A stretch of 64,000 nucleotides of DNA from Lysobacter panacisoli (GTDB lineage: Bacteria > Pseudomonadota > Gammaproteobacteria > Xanthomonadales > Xanthomonadaceae): NCBI RefSeq assembly GCF_009765165.1, contig NZ_VLNU01000001.1, forward strand, positions 3,044,247-3,108,246. Direction: 5' to 3'. The translations under genes were made by a program, and so were the position numbers. Positions 54,482 through 64,000 of this stretch are shown here, piece by piece (positions within the stretch are counted from its first letter, which is position 1; every line of letters begins with the position of its first letter). The notes under the pieces were generated by a model, which searched no databases, was not told the origin of the DNA, and saw nothing but the letters and a program-made list of their open reading frames with translations.

Positions 54482-56260
54482 TCAGCGCGGCGCGACGTCG
54501 GTGCGCACCACCGGATAGCGCCGGTACTGCGTGTCCCAGGACGAATGCCGGCGCGCGAAGTATTCCAGGCGCGCCTGCGGATTGCCGGCGAAGGCTGGAT
54601 CGTCCTTCAGGTGACGCTCGAAGTCGGCCTTCACCACCGGGTCCTTGAGCATCTCGCGCGCCACGTCCTCGGCGACGTAGTCCTCCATGTATTCCTTGCG
54701 CTCGAAGTAGTTGTTGAACTCACCCCACGCGACCAGCGCGTCCGGCGCCTGCGGTTCCAGCAGCGCCATCACCAGCCGCGCCTTGGGCTGCGCGATCGGC
54801 ACGAACAACGCGCCCGCGCCGACGTCCTGCGTTTCCGTCGACCACGCACCTTCCAGCGTGACGCGCTGGTGGCCTTCGACCGACTGCGCGCCGAACGTGG
54901 CCTTGCCGGCGCGGAACGCATCGACCTTCGCGCCCTTGATCGCGCCGTCGAGTCGGCGATAGCGCACGCCATGCTGGTCGAGCTTGGCCGCCATCCACTG
55001 CGCATGCGCGGCCGGCACGAAGTAGCCGCCCTTCGGCGCGGCGACGACGTGGTCGGGCACGATTTCGTCGCGCATCGGCAAGTGCCAGACCTGCGGCGTG
55101 GTTTCGTCGTAATGCGTCATCAGCGCGCCGGACACATCCGACGGCGTGCGCGTGTAGGCATAGCCGCGGAAGTCGATGCTGCGCACGCGATCGGTGGTCT
55201 TGTAGTCCAGCGTCACCGGTTGTCCGCCGAGCTTCGCTGCACGCGCGTCGGCCGCCTGCGCCTGCTGCTGCCACTGCGCGCCGTTCGCGGCGACGAGATC
55301 GAGCAGCGCGACGATGGTGTTGCGTGTGACCTTCACCCGATGCGGATAGTCGCGCCAGGAATGCGTCTCCACCAGCATGCCGATGCGGTTGCGCAGCGGG
55401 AAGTAGCCGTGCGAGAAGCGCGGCGTGGCGACGCCGTCCTCGAAGCCGGAGTCGGGCTCGTCGTTCTTCACGAACGAGGGGTAGAACGGCAGCGGCAGCG
55501 AGCCCTGCGCGGCAAGACGATCGATCACGCCGTCGCGCAGCGCGGTGCCGGCCTTGCGCAGGTCGTCGTCGCCGCTGTGCACGGGTTCGACCTGGATCGA
55601 CACGTCGTGCTCGAACTTGGCGCCGTCGGTGACGTGCAGGTCGACATAGGCCAGCGGATCCCACGCCTCGACCAGGCGCAGCATCGCCTGCATCTCGGGC
55701 GTGTCGGCCTTCACGTAGTCGCGGTTGAGGTTGTAGTTCTGCGCGGTGGTGCGCCAGCCCATTTCTTCCGGGCCGCGCTGGTTGGGACGGTTCCAGCGAG
55801 CGAAGCGCTCGTGGCCATCGACGTTGAACACCGGCACGAACAGCAGCACCTGGCGATCGAGCGCGCCCGGCGCAGTTTCGCCGTCGAGCGCCTGTCGCAG
55901 CGCGAGGAAACCCGCATCCTTGCCGTCGATCTCGCCGGCGTGGATGCCGCCCTGGATCAGCATGACCGGCAGGCCCTTGGCCTTCGCGGCCTGCGGCGTG
56001 AACGCACCGCCCTTCGATACGACCAGCACCTTCATCGGCCGGCCTTCCGGCGTGGTGCCGAAATCCTGGCAGCGCACTGCCTGCGGGTACTTCTTCGCGA
56101 ACGCCTCGCACAGTGCGAGCACTTCGTCGTAGCGACCGGTGCGGACGAAGCCGCTGCGCTCGGACACAGTGACGAGCGACGGATCGGGCGCGGCGATGGC
56201 GGGAAGCGCGGCGAGCAGGGCGGCAACGAGCGGTACGGCAAGCGGCAGCGAACGGGTCAT
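54482..56260 (-). CDS. Secreted M14-family zinc carboxypeptidase
   Basis: A 592-residue exported peptidase: signal peptide (1-23, ending AIAA), M14 catalytic domain with Zn ligands in GGIHAGEIDG (His107, Glu110) and DLHVTDG (third His near 208), and a long C-terminal accessory part ending with VRTDVAPR. M14 enzymes remove C-terminal residues from peptides. A typical scavenging peptidase for a proteolytic Lysobacter-like organism. Confidence 0.9.
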   Translation of the reverse strand: MTRSLPLAVPLVAALLAALPAIAAPDPSLVTVSERSGFVRTGRYDEVLALCEAFAKKYPQAVRCQDFGTTPEGRPMKVLVVSKGGAFTPQAAKAKGLPVMLIQGGIHAGEIDGKDAGFLALRQALDGETAPGALDRQVLLFVPVFNVDGHERFARWNRPNQRGPEEMGWRTTAQNYNLNRDYVKADTPEMQAMLRLVEAWDPLAYVDLHVTDGAKFEHDVSIQVEPVHSGDDDLRKAGTALRDGVIDRLAAQGSLPLPFYPSFVKNDEPDSGFEDGVATPRFSHGYFPLRNRIGMLVETHSWRDYPHRVKVTRNTIVALLDLVAANGAQWQQQAQAADARAAKLGGQPVTLDYKTTDRVRSIDFRGYAYTRTPSDVSGALMTHYDETTPQVWHLPMRDEIVPDHVVAAPKGGYFVPAAHAQWMAAKLDQHGVRYRRLDGAIKGAKVDAFRAGKATFGAQSVEGHQRVTLEGAWSTETQDVGAGALFVPIAQPKARLVMALLEPQAPDALVAWGEFNNYFERKEYMEDYVAEDVAREMLKDPVVKADFERHLKDDPAFAGNPQARLEYFARRHSSWDTQYRRYPVVRTDVAPR

Positions 56261-56479
56261 CGTGCGGTCGTCTTCGGCGGAAAGTCCCGCATGGTAGCCG
56301 AGGCGCGCCGATGCACCGCCCGTCAGGAGTCACATTGCTGCCAGCCCGGTGTCAGCAGTGCCGGGATGCGCGGGCGGCGTGCGTCCTGCTAGGCTCGTCC
56401 GCGGCCCCGTCCGCCAACCTGCTGGGGAGCAGGTGGACACGCATCGCGCGATGGGCCGCCATCACTCACAGGGGGACTC

Positions 56480-56857
56480 ATGGAGAATCCGTATCACAGC
56501 CCGCGCGCGGACGTTTCCACGCGCGAAGGGCCGAGCGAATCGCTCGACGATGTCGTGTCCGGCCAGAAGCTGGTGATCTACGCCATCCTGCTTTACTTCG
56601 CCGCGGCGTTGCTGCGGGTTGCGCTGGGTCCGGTCGCGATCGTGCTCGCACTCGCCTGCATGGTGATGAGCTGGGTCGGCATGTACCGCATGACGCGCGG
56701 CCTGGATTACCCGATGTGGTGGCGCATCGTGCTGATGGTGCTGATGCTGGTGCCGCTGCTGGGCCTGCTGGTGCTGGTGGTGCTCAGCTCGAAGGGCACG
56801 ACGCGGCTGCGCGAGGCAGGCTATTCGGTCGGCCTGTTGGGTGCGCGCGACTACTGA
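56480..56857 (+). CDS. Small membrane protein with three hydrophobic segments
   Basis: A 125-residue protein with N-terminal polar part (MENPYHSPRADVSTREGPSE) and membrane segments near 29-49, 51-70 and 83-107. No known domain is recognised with confidence. A strong terminator follows. Confidence 0.7.
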   Translation: MENPYHSPRADVSTREGPSESLDDVVSGQKLVIYAILLYFAAALLRVALGPVAIVLALACMVMSWVGMYRMTRGLDYPMWWRIVLMVLMLVPLLGLLVLVVLSSKGTTRLREAGYSVGLLGARDY

Positions 56858-56881
56858 CGCGGCACCTGTTGCGAAAACGAG

Positions 56882-56913
56882 AAACGCCGCGCGGGTCTCG
56901 CGCGGCGTTTTTT
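56882..56913. terminator. Bidirectional rho-independent terminator
   Basis: Perfect 12-bp stem AAACGCCGCGCG/CGCGCGGCGTTT (56882-56893 with 56899-56910), loop GGTCT, followed by T-run on the plus side and an A/T-rich run on the other. It separates the small membrane gene from the convergent hydrolase. Confidence 0.88.
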
Positions 56914-56930
56914 GTTCCGGGCGACGATCG

Positions 56931-57938
56931 TCAGGACTTGGCGAACGCCAGCAGGTCCGCGTTGAGGCGGTCCTTGTGCGTGTCGGTAATGCCGTGCGGC
57001 GCGCCTTCGTACACGATCAGCTTGCTGTCCTTGACCAGCTTGGCCGAAGCACGACCGGCCGCGTCGATCGGCACGATCTGGTCGTCGTCGCCGTGCACGA
57101 TCAGCGTGGGCACGTCGAACTTCTTCAGGTCTTCGGTGAAGTCGGTCTCGGAGAACGCCTTGATGCTGTCGTAGGTGTTCTTGTGGCCGCCCAGCATGCC
57201 CTGCGCCCACCACGCCTGGATCACGCCCTGCGAGGGCTTCGCGCCGGGGCGGTTGTAGCCGAAGAACGGGCCCGACGGGATGTCGAGGAACAGCTGCGCA
57301 CGATTGGCGAGCAGGCCCGCGCGGATTCCGTCGAAGACCGAGATCGGCAGCCCGCCCGGATTGGCGTCGGTCTTCACCATCAGCGGCGGCACCGCCGAGA
57401 CCAGCGCGACCTTCTTCACCCGCTTGGTGCCGTGGCGTCCGACGTAGCGCGTGACTTCGCCGCCGCCGGTGGAGAAGCCGATCAGCGTCGCGTCCTTCAC
57501 GTCTAGGTGGTCGAGCAGCTGCGCCAGGTCGTCGGCGTAATGGTCCATGTCGTTGCCGTCCCACGGCTGGCTCGACCGCCCGTGGCCGCGACGGTCGTGC
57601 GCGATGCAGCGGAAGCCGTTCGCGGCCAGGTGGTACATCTGCGATTCCCAGCTGTCGGCATCGAGTGGCCAGCCGTGGCTGAACACCACCGCCGGGCCTT
57701 TGCCCCAGTCCTTGTAGTAGATCTCGACGCCGTCTTTCGTGGTGAAGGTGCTCATGGTCCTGGAGACTCCGGTGGTGGGGGCGGATTCGGGAGGAGGCGA
57801 AGCAGGGGCGGCCGCGGTCGGCGATTCCGACGAGCTGCAGCCGGGCAGGGCGATGCCGGCGCCGGCCGCGAGCGCGCCGGCGATCAGCAGCCTGCGTCGC
57901 GCTTCGTCGATCCCGGGTGCGATCGGAGGATTCGACAT
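56931..57938 (-). CDS. Exported alpha/beta hydrolase, chloroperoxidase-like
   Basis: A 335-residue paralog of the hydrolase at 41159-41980, with the same blocks ([45 protein letters not shown]). It has an N-terminal extension: twin-arginine-like [20 protein letters not shown] followed by Cys, so it is probably exported by Tat and lipidated. Start is the ATG after AGGAGCCCTTCC. An AraC-type regulator is encoded 114 bp upstream on the same strand. Confidence 0.88.
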   Translation of the reverse strand: MSNPPIAPGIDEARRRLLIAGALAAGAGIALPGCSSSESPTAAAPASPPPESAPTTGVSRTMSTFTTKDGVEIYYKDWGKGPAVVFSHGWPLDADSWESQMYHLAANGFRCIAHDRRGHGRSSQPWDGNDMDHYADDLAQLLDHLDVKDATLIGFSTGGGEVTRYVGRHGTKRVKKVALVSAVPPLMVKTDANPGGLPISVFDGIRAGLLANRAQLFLDIPSGPFFGYNRPGAKPSQGVIQAWWAQGMLGGHKNTYDSIKAFSETDFTEDLKKFDVPTLIVHGDDDQIVPIDAAGRASAKLVKDSKLIVYEGAPHGITDTHKDRLNADLLAFAKS

Positions 57939-58052
57939 GGAAGGGCTCCTGTGCGTTATGACGCCACCGCACTGTCGCAAACGCCTCCGTACCCCGAATT
58001 GCAGGATCGTGCGCACTCCATCGATGCGCGGCGCCGCTCCGTGCGAGGGGAC

Positions 58053-58523
58053 TCAGGTCGAATCCGTGTCGCGCGCGAGCCCTTGCGCGTAACGCCCCGG
58101 CGAGATGCCGGTGACCTTGCGGAACACGCGGCTGAAATGGCTCTGGTCGAAGAAGCCCAGCGCGGCGGCGATGCTGGAGATGTTGCCTTCGCCACGACGC
58201 AGCAGCTGCTTGGCGGTGCGGATGCGTTCGTTCTGCACGTACTTCATCGGACTGAAGCCGGTGCGCGCGCGGAACATCCGCGCGAAGTGGAACCGGCTCA
58301 CGCAGGCGATGCGCGCCAGGTCGCCGAGCGAGAGGCTGTCGAACAGGTGATCGCGGATGTAGGCGACGGTGCGCGCCAGCGCCTTGTCGCTGAGTCCGCT
58401 GGAGGTCCGCGTTCGCGAGTCCGGCATCGGATCGACGGCGGTGTCGCTGCAGTCGATGGCGTACGGTTGCGGCGGACGTCCGCTGTCGAAGGGCATGGCA
58501 CGATCGTTGACGAGGTTTTCCAT
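58053..58523 (-). CDS. AraC-family regulator
   Basis: A 156-residue protein with a C-terminal two-HTH AraC domain (about 45-145; DHLFDSLSLGDLARIACVSR, FHFARMFRARTGFSPMKYV, AAALGFFDQSHFSRVFRKVTG) and a short N-terminal part that lacks a sizeable ligand domain. It is the gene before the exported hydrolase and probably controls it. Start at the ATG of ENLVNDRAM; the longer upstream frame lacks a ribosome-binding site. Confidence 0.85.
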   Translation of the reverse strand: MENLVNDRAMPFDSGRPPQPYAIDCSDTAVDPMPDSRTRTSSGLSDKALARTVAYIRDHLFDSLSLGDLARIACVSRFHFARMFRARTGFSPMKYVQNERIRTAKQLLRRGEGNISSIAAALGFFDQSHFSRVFRKVTGISPGRYAQGLARDTDST

Positions 58524-58785
58524 GACGCGCTCCGAAGTCGCTCGGGATGCATCGCGCATCCAGCGCGTGGGACCGGGGTGGCAGGGGAGATGCAACATCG
58601 GGGCCAACGTCTGCATGCTGCAGCCCGCATGCGACAGCCGTCCGACAATCACAAAAAAAACACAGCCGGCGTGCCCACGGCGTGAGTGCGGGTTCAACGA
58701 AGCGGTGGCCGATCCCGGTTGGCCCGGCAGGTCACGCGTAGTTGCGCGCCAGCCGGTGGTGCACGGCTGGCGCGGCGATGGCCGC

Positions 58786-60033
58786 TCAGGCGCGGCGGCG
58801 GCGCGGTCGGCGTTCGGCGACGAGGTGGTCGACGTCGTCCAGCGCGCGGCGCAGGCGCGCGGTGGTCTCGGTATCGCGCGGCGGCGTGGCGAGGCCGTCG
58901 ATGACCGAGCGCGTGTCGTCGTTCACCACGTCCATCCTCAAACGCAGGCCGCTGGCCGCCAGCACCGGGCCGAGCACGTCCGCGCGACGGCGCAGGTCGG
59001 CCAAGGTGTTGCGATAGGCCATTTCACAGATGCGGCGTCGCGCCGAGAAGCTGAAGGCGTTGGTGAAGAACAGTTCGGCATCCTCGGCGTTGGGCTCGAA
59101 GATCAGCTGGTCGATGTCCGGATACTGTTGTGCGTAGCGGGCCAGACCGACCTGCATGCGCGACTGCAACAGCGTGCGGAAGGTCTGCGACAGCACGGCC
59201 GGCAGGCCGCCCGCGGCAAGGCTGCGTTCGTGGCTGACCGGCAGGCCGCTGCCGTCCTGGGTGAACGGCACCAGTGGATTGATGCCGATCAGCAGGTCCA
59301 CGCCGCGGTCGAGCAGCACCGAGGCGTGCATGGTCCGGCGCAGCGCGCCATCGACGAAATGGCGGCCGCCGATTTCCACTGGCGGATACAGGCCGGGCAG
59401 GGCGGCACTGGCCTGCACGGCGGTCGAGATCGGCACGTTGTCCCAGCCGGCGTCGCCGAATTTCACCGCCTCGCCGTTGTCCAGGTCGACCGCGACGACG
59501 AACAGGTTGGTGCCCAGCTCGCGGAAATCGTTGCTGCGGCCACGGCGCGAGAACACCTCCTGCAGGAAGCGTTCGACCTGCGCGTTGTCGAACAGGCCGG
59601 TCGGGACCAGCGCGCCGAAGCGCATCAGCAGGTCGGACCAGCGCGCCTCGTTGCGCGAGAACAGCAGCTCCTGCCACCACTGTGCGGTCAGGCGCGGCAG
59701 GCTGGCGGCGCGGCGCAGGTATTCGAAGATCGCCGGGCGCAGGAAGGTCTCCGGCCGGAACTGCACTTCGTTGCTGTCGCCGGTGATGAAGATCCGGCAC
59801 ATCTCGGCGGTGTCGATGCGGTTGGCCAGGCCGGCCGCGAGGAACGCGCCGCTGCTCACGCCGACGTAGCTGTCCAGGCGCGTGAGGTCCAGGCCTTCGA
59901 TCGCCTCGTCCAGCGCGCGCAGGGCGCCGAGTTCGTACATGCCGCCGATGGGGCCGCCGCCAGCGACGGCCAGGCCGATCCGGGCGGGACGTCCGGACGC
60001 GGTGCGTTTCCGGGCGGAGTGAAGTGACAGCAT
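58786..60033 (-). CDS. Patatin-like phospholipase
   Basis: A 415-residue cytoplasmic or membrane-associated lipase with patatin motifs: oxyanion GGGPIGG (25-31), nucleophile elbow GVSSGA (58-63) and catalytic DGA (VDGALRRT, about 227). The dyad Ser-Asp is intact. Substrates are phospholipids or acyl esters. It starts 101 bp from the divergent FFLEELY-type gene. Confidence 0.87.
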   Translation of the reverse strand: MLSLHSARKRTASGRPARIGLAVAGGGPIGGMYELGALRALDEAIEGLDLTRLDSYVGVSSGAFLAAGLANRIDTAEMCRIFITGDSNEVQFRPETFLRPAIFEYLRRAASLPRLTAQWWQELLFSRNEARWSDLLMRFGALVPTGLFDNAQVERFLQEVFSRRGRSNDFRELGTNLFVVAVDLDNGEAVKFGDAGWDNVPISTAVQASAALPGLYPPVEIGGRHFVDGALRRTMHASVLLDRGVDLLIGINPLVPFTQDGSGLPVSHERSLAAGGLPAVLSQTFRTLLQSRMQVGLARYAQQYPDIDQLIFEPNAEDAELFFTNAFSFSARRRICEMAYRNTLADLRRRADVLGPVLAASGLRLRMDVVNDDTRSVIDGLATPPRDTETTARLRRALDDVDHLVAERRPRRRRA

Positions 60034-60134
60034 GAAGGCACGATCGGCGAAGTTGGCCCGAGTGTAGCCGGGTTGGTCCCGGCGTACCGTGCCGGGGTTG
60101 CGGCTCCCGGCCGGGGCACCGATGATCCGGCGCA

Positions 60135-60884
60135 ATGGCTTCCCGCATGCCCCCCGGCCGCCCCCGCAGACGCCCCCTGGGCGCGCGGCTGGAATGGCTG
60201 CTGCGCGAACACCAGTCCATCCACGACCCCCACCACGAACCACGCAACGGCCTGGCCTGGCTGCCGGAACTGCGGCGCTGGCAGGCCCGGCGGCTGGAGC
60301 ACAGCTTCGACCGGTTCCTGCGCGACCCCGAGCGCCGGCCGGCGGCGCAGTTCTTCCTCAGCGACGTCTACAACGAGCACGACTTCAGCCGGCGCGACGC
60401 GGACATCGCCCGCGTGCTGCCGATGATGCAGCGCCTGTTGCCCGCGGCCCTGCTGGAAACCGTAGCCGATGCGATCGAACTGGGCCTGCTCACCCACGCC
60501 TTCGACCTGCGCATGGCGCAGGTGCTCGAACGCATCGGCGGATCGCGTCGTCGCCTCGACGCCGTGCTGTATGCACAGGCCTATCGCGAATGCGGACTGC
60601 CGCGCCTGCGCCGGCACCAGATCGACTTGATCGCCCGGGTCGGGCTAGGGCTCGGGCAGGCGCTGCGCCTGCCGGGCATATCGACCCTGCTGCGCCTGTC
60701 GCGCACGCCCGCGCGCGCGGCGGGGCTGTCGGAGCTGCAGGGTTTCCTCGAACGCGGGTTCACGGCATTCGCCGAGCTCGGCGACGCGCGTCGTTTCATC
60801 GGCGAGATCGAACAGGACGAGCGCGACGTGTCGCGCCGTCTGTTCGCGGGCGAAGCGGACCCGTTCCGTGGTCCGGTCGAATGA
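60135..60884 (+). CDS. FFLEELY motif-type protein
   Basis: A 249-residue, Arg-rich helical protein of the type named for the motif FFLEELY. Here the motif reads FFLSDVYNEHDFSRRDADIA (about 72-91), which keeps the pattern of the family. Its function is unknown. It is divergent from the patatin gene, which suggests shared control. Confidence 0.8.
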   Translation: MASRMPPGRPRRRPLGARLEWLLREHQSIHDPHHEPRNGLAWLPELRRWQARRLEHSFDRFLRDPERRPAAQFFLSDVYNEHDFSRRDADIARVLPMMQRLLPAALLETVADAIELGLLTHAFDLRMAQVLERIGGSRRRLDAVLYAQAYRECGLPRLRRHQIDLIARVGLGLGQALRLPGISTLLRLSRTPARAAGLSELQGFLERGFTAFAELGDARRFIGEIEQDERDVSRRLFAGEADPFRGPVE

Positions 60885-61160
60885 TCAGGTGAAGCGTTCG
60901 TCGAGGACGCGGCGGATCTCCGCTTCGATCGGTCCCTTCATCGTGCTCAGCAGGAAGCCGAGCTTGGCGGTCACGTGCAGTTCGCCCGGCTCGACGGCGA
61001 TGTGCCCGTCCACGCCGCTGCGGTTGAAGTTGAGCGTGTCGCCGGCCCAGGTGTAGCTCATGCCGAAGCGCTCGGAGAGCTTGTCGGCAACGTCCTGTAC
61101 GGCCTGCTTCGCCTCGTCGGGCGGCAGGTTGCATGCGTGGCGGATATCGATGTTCGACAT
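60885..61160 (-). CDS. Polyhydroxyalkanoic acid system family protein
   Basis: A 91-residue protein matching the PHA_gran_rgn family: MSNIDIRHACNLPPDEAKQA, DTLNFNRSGVDGHIAVEPGE, EIRRVLDERF. Members are found beside PHA-granule genes; function is unclear. GGGAGGACC precedes the ATG. It lies far from the phasins here. Confidence 0.88.
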   Translation of the reverse strand: MSNIDIRHACNLPPDEAKQAVQDVADKLSERFGMSYTWAGDTLNFNRSGVDGHIAVEPGELHVTAKLGFLLSTMKGPIEAEIRRVLDERFT

Positions 61161-61241
61161 GTCGGTCCTCCCGGAGTGGGCGGTATTGTGCGCGCGCGAC
61201 CCACTGCATCCAAGTGTGTACTGCATGCTAGATTGCGCGCA

Positions 61242-62039
61242 GTGAATGCCCTCCGCCTGCGATTCCAGAACCGTGAACATGCCGACCTGGCGCTGAGCCC
61301 GGGCGTGCACGCCATCGGCTACGACCGCCACGGCGTGCTCGGCGAAGTCGCGACCGATGCGGCCGTCGCGCAGTTCTGCGTGGACCGTCGTGGCGTCTGG
61401 CTGCAGGTGCGCGAAGGCGCGCCCGGTCTGCACGTCAACGGCCGGCCGGTAAAGCGCATGGCCATGCTGCGCGTCGGCGATGCGGTGTTCGTCGACGGCA
61501 CCGAACTGGTCCTGCTGGCGGGCGATCCCTTGCCCGCGCCGGCGGATTACGGTTTCTCCGGCGGCACCGACACGCGCATGCTGCTGCGCGGCGTGGGCGG
61601 TCCGCACCACGGACGCAGCTTCACCCTCGACAAGCCGCGCACGGTCGGTCGTGCCGGTGAGAGCGACATCCGCATCAACGAGCCGTCCTTCGCCGAACGC
61701 CATGCACGCCTTGAAGCACATGCCGATGGCGTGGTGCTGCGCGATCTCGGTTCGGTCGAAGGCAGCCTGGTCAACGGCCGTCCGGTCCGCCACGCGCTGC
61801 TGCAGCCGGGCGACCAGGTGGTGTTCGGCAGCCAGCATCGTTTCATCGTGGAGGCACCGGTGCCGCGCGCCGGCGCCAGCGAAACCGCGGCGCCCGCACC
61901 CAAGCGCGTGCCGGTGGTCGAGGAAACGCGCACGCCCTCGACGTTGCCGCAATCGGTGCGGCGCATGCCGTGGCTGCTGCTGGCCGCGCTGCTGATCGCG
62001 GCCGCGCTCAGCCTGCTGCTGCTGTACGGCGCGCGCTGA
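61242..62039 (+). CDS. FHA-domain membrane protein
   Basis: A 265-residue protein starting with GTG. A first divergent FHA-like domain (about 8-92), then a canonical FHA domain (about 113-204) with the phosphothreonine-binding GRAGESDI and SFAERHARLEAH motifs, NGRPV loop, and a C-terminal membrane segment (about 243-262). FHA domains read phosphothreonine; no Ser/Thr kinase is near. Its last 32 nt overlap the msrQ stop on the other strand. Confidence 0.85.
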   Translation: MNALRLRFQNREHADLALSPGVHAIGYDRHGVLGEVATDAAVAQFCVDRRGVWLQVREGAPGLHVNGRPVKRMAMLRVGDAVFVDGTELVLLAGDPLPAPADYGFSGGTDTRMLLRGVGGPHHGRSFTLDKPRTVGRAGESDIRINEPSFAERHARLEAHADGVVLRDLGSVEGSLVNGRPVRHALLQPGDQVVFGSQHRFIVEAPVPRAGASETAAPAPKRVPVVEETRTPSTLPQSVRRMPWLLLAALLIAAALSLLLLYGAR

Positions 62040-62640
62040 CCGCGCGCTTCCATACCCGCCAGCCCAGCAACAAGGCGAGGATGCCGGCATACAGGGCCGG
62101 CTCGCGGATGTCCGACTTCACCAGCCACCAGAAGTGCAGCACCGCCAGCACGGCGATGGCATAGACCAGCTTGTGCAGCCGTGCCCAGTTGCGGCCCAGC
62201 CGGCGGATCGCCGCCTGCGTCGAGGTCAGCGCCAGGGGCAGCAGCAACAGCCACGCGGTGAAGCCCACGGTGATGTAGGGACGCTTGACGATCTCCTCGA
62301 AGATCTGCGTCCAGTAGCCGCGCAGGTCCAGCACGAGGTAGGCGCTGAAGTGCACCGTGGCGTACGCGAACGCATACAACCCCAGCATGCGCCGGAAGCG
62401 CAGCAGCACCGGCTGGCCGGTCAGTTGCCGGAGCGGCGTGATCGCCAGGGTGATCATCAGGAACCGCAGCGCCCACAGGCCCAGACGGTGTTCGATCTCG
62501 GCGACGGGATCGGCGCCAAGGCCGCCGCTGCCGGTAAGGAATTCCTCGCGGATCTGCCAGCCCAGGATCGCGGCCGGCGTCAGCGCCAGCACGTGCACCA
62601 GGGTCTTGGCGGCGATCAGCGCAGTGGAGGCTTTGCGCAT
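62008..62640 (-). CDS. msrQ: MsrQ haem-binding membrane subunit (YedZ)
   Basis: Inner-membrane partner passing electrons from the quinone pool to MsrP. The 210 residues have six hydrophobic segments and haem-ligand histidines in HRLGLWALR, TVHFSAYL and LHKLVYAIAVLAVLHFW. Follows msrP after 70 nt on the same strand. The 3' end overlaps the FHA gene by 32 nt. Confidence 0.93.
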   Translation of the reverse strand: MRKASTALIAAKTLVHVLALTPAAILGWQIREEFLTGSGGLGADPVAEIEHRLGLWALRFLMITLAITPLRQLTGQPVLLRFRRMLGLYAFAYATVHFSAYLVLDLRGYWTQIFEEIVKRPYITVGFTAWLLLLPLALTSTQAAIRRLGRNWARLHKLVYAIAVLAVLHFWWLVKSDIREPALYAGILALLLGWRVWKRAVSARRTAAAG

Positions 62641-62710
62641 GCGATGGCCTGCGGCGTCCGCGCAATGCGAACGCCGTTCGAAGAAAAGGACCGCGGAAGC
62701 GGGGCGGGCG

Positions 62711-63679
<969 letters not shown>

Positions 63680-63859
63680 GGCTACTCCGGCAATGCGTCG
63701 TTCGAACGTTGGTGCGGTGTCGGACACCGTCTCCGCACTATAGGGGGCAGACCCCACACGGCGGCTAAAGTTGCGTGGGAAACCATGAATCCGCAGGCTG
63801 CTGCAGTGCGGCATACTTGGCCGCTCACCCTTCCTTCGCCTTGCTGACCGGAGCGTTTC

Positions 63860-64000
63860 ATGTCCCGCGCGTTCAACTTCAGTCCCGGCCCCGCGACCCT
63901 GCCCGAGCCGGTGCTGCGCCAGGCGCAGGCGGAGATGCTCGAATGGAACGGCGTCGGCGCCTCGATCGTCGAGGTGAGCCATCGCGGACCCGAGTTCATC
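63860..64000 (+). CDS. serC: Phosphoserine aminotransferase, 5' part
   Basis: The first 47 codons of a PLP-dependent aminotransferase of serine and pyridoxine biosynthesis. [17 protein letters not shown] and [12 protein letters not shown] match the SerC N-terminus. The gene is cut by the window end. CGGAGCG lies before the ATG. Confidence 0.93.
   Translation, partial: MSRAFNFSPGPATLPEPVLRQAQAEMLEWNGVGASIVEVSHRGPEFI

Noticed and set aside
63682..63999. Minus-strand frame over the serC start
   Set aside because: Antisense to serC, no motif; the plus strand gives a clear SerC N-terminus.

Overview
This is a high-GC (roughly two-thirds G+C) gammaproteobacterial chromosome segment whose gene order and protein sequences point to the Lysobacteraceae/Xanthomonadaceae (a Lysobacter-like organism). 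The evidence is the run lolC/E-lolD-comEC-exbB-exbD-msbA-lpxK-kdsB, the uvrC-pgsA-tRNA(Gly-Cys-Leu) cluster, and REP-like intergenic palindromes. No prophage, insertion sequence, CRISPR array or rRNA gene is visible; most of the window is ordinary chromosome.

Layout. 1-9110: a tightly packed plus-strand envelope operon (lipoprotein release, DNA uptake channel, ExbB/ExbD, lipid A flippase, LpxK, KdsB, low-MW phosphatase), with several start/stop overlaps. 9242-12283: uvrC, pgsA and tRNA-Gly(GCC), tRNA-Cys(GCA), tRNA-Leu(TAA). 12412-13487: a lower-GC TRYPCO2-like gene and a 0.6-kb block of degenerate hairpin repeats, the only accessory-looking stretch next to the tRNAs. 13488-18097: LysR/YeiH exporter pair, nucleotide-sugar dehydrogenase, ArsC-like protein, tRNA-Val(CAC), a lone LuxR-type response regulator. 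18107-24396: a lipid-storage-flavoured region (two phasin-like proteins, TetR, acyl-CoA-binding protein, and a two-domain reductase very like the Marinobacter fatty acyl-CoA reductase). 24498-34569: glutamine amidotransferase, DMT transporter, DEAD-box helicase, amidohydrolase, SelO, MpaB-type oxygenase, Uup.

34583-38882 is the best candidate for an undescribed system: an XRE regulator divergent from a compact four-gene unit made of two paralogous GT-B-like proteins, a sugar-nucleotidyltransferase and a 63-residue protein with a perfect ribosome-binding site. 38972-42896: an NHL-propeller/M23 peptidase fusion, a chloroperoxidase-like hydrolase and an HD protein.

42898-50240 is a redox/stress block built around an ECF41-type sigma factor. 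The sigma gene carries all three ECF41 hallmark motifs. An ECF41-type promoter lies before it and another, matching the consensus exactly, lies before a stand-alone sigma region-4 gene that overlaps a LysR gene. AhpD-like, cupin, NmrA-like and Ohr/OsmC proteins, an orphan cytochrome b and a bestrophin-like channel surround it.

50264-64000: DUF2975/XRE pair with a 33-bp palindromic operator, RNA 2',3'-cyclic phosphodiesterase, YdeI-like protein, lipoprotein, M14 peptidase, a second chloroperoxidase-like hydrolase with an AraC regulator, patatin, FFLEELY-type protein, PHA-system protein, FHA protein, MsrQ/MsrP and the start of serC. Coordinates of starts were chosen from ribosome-binding sites, overlaps and family lengths; no database search was possible.
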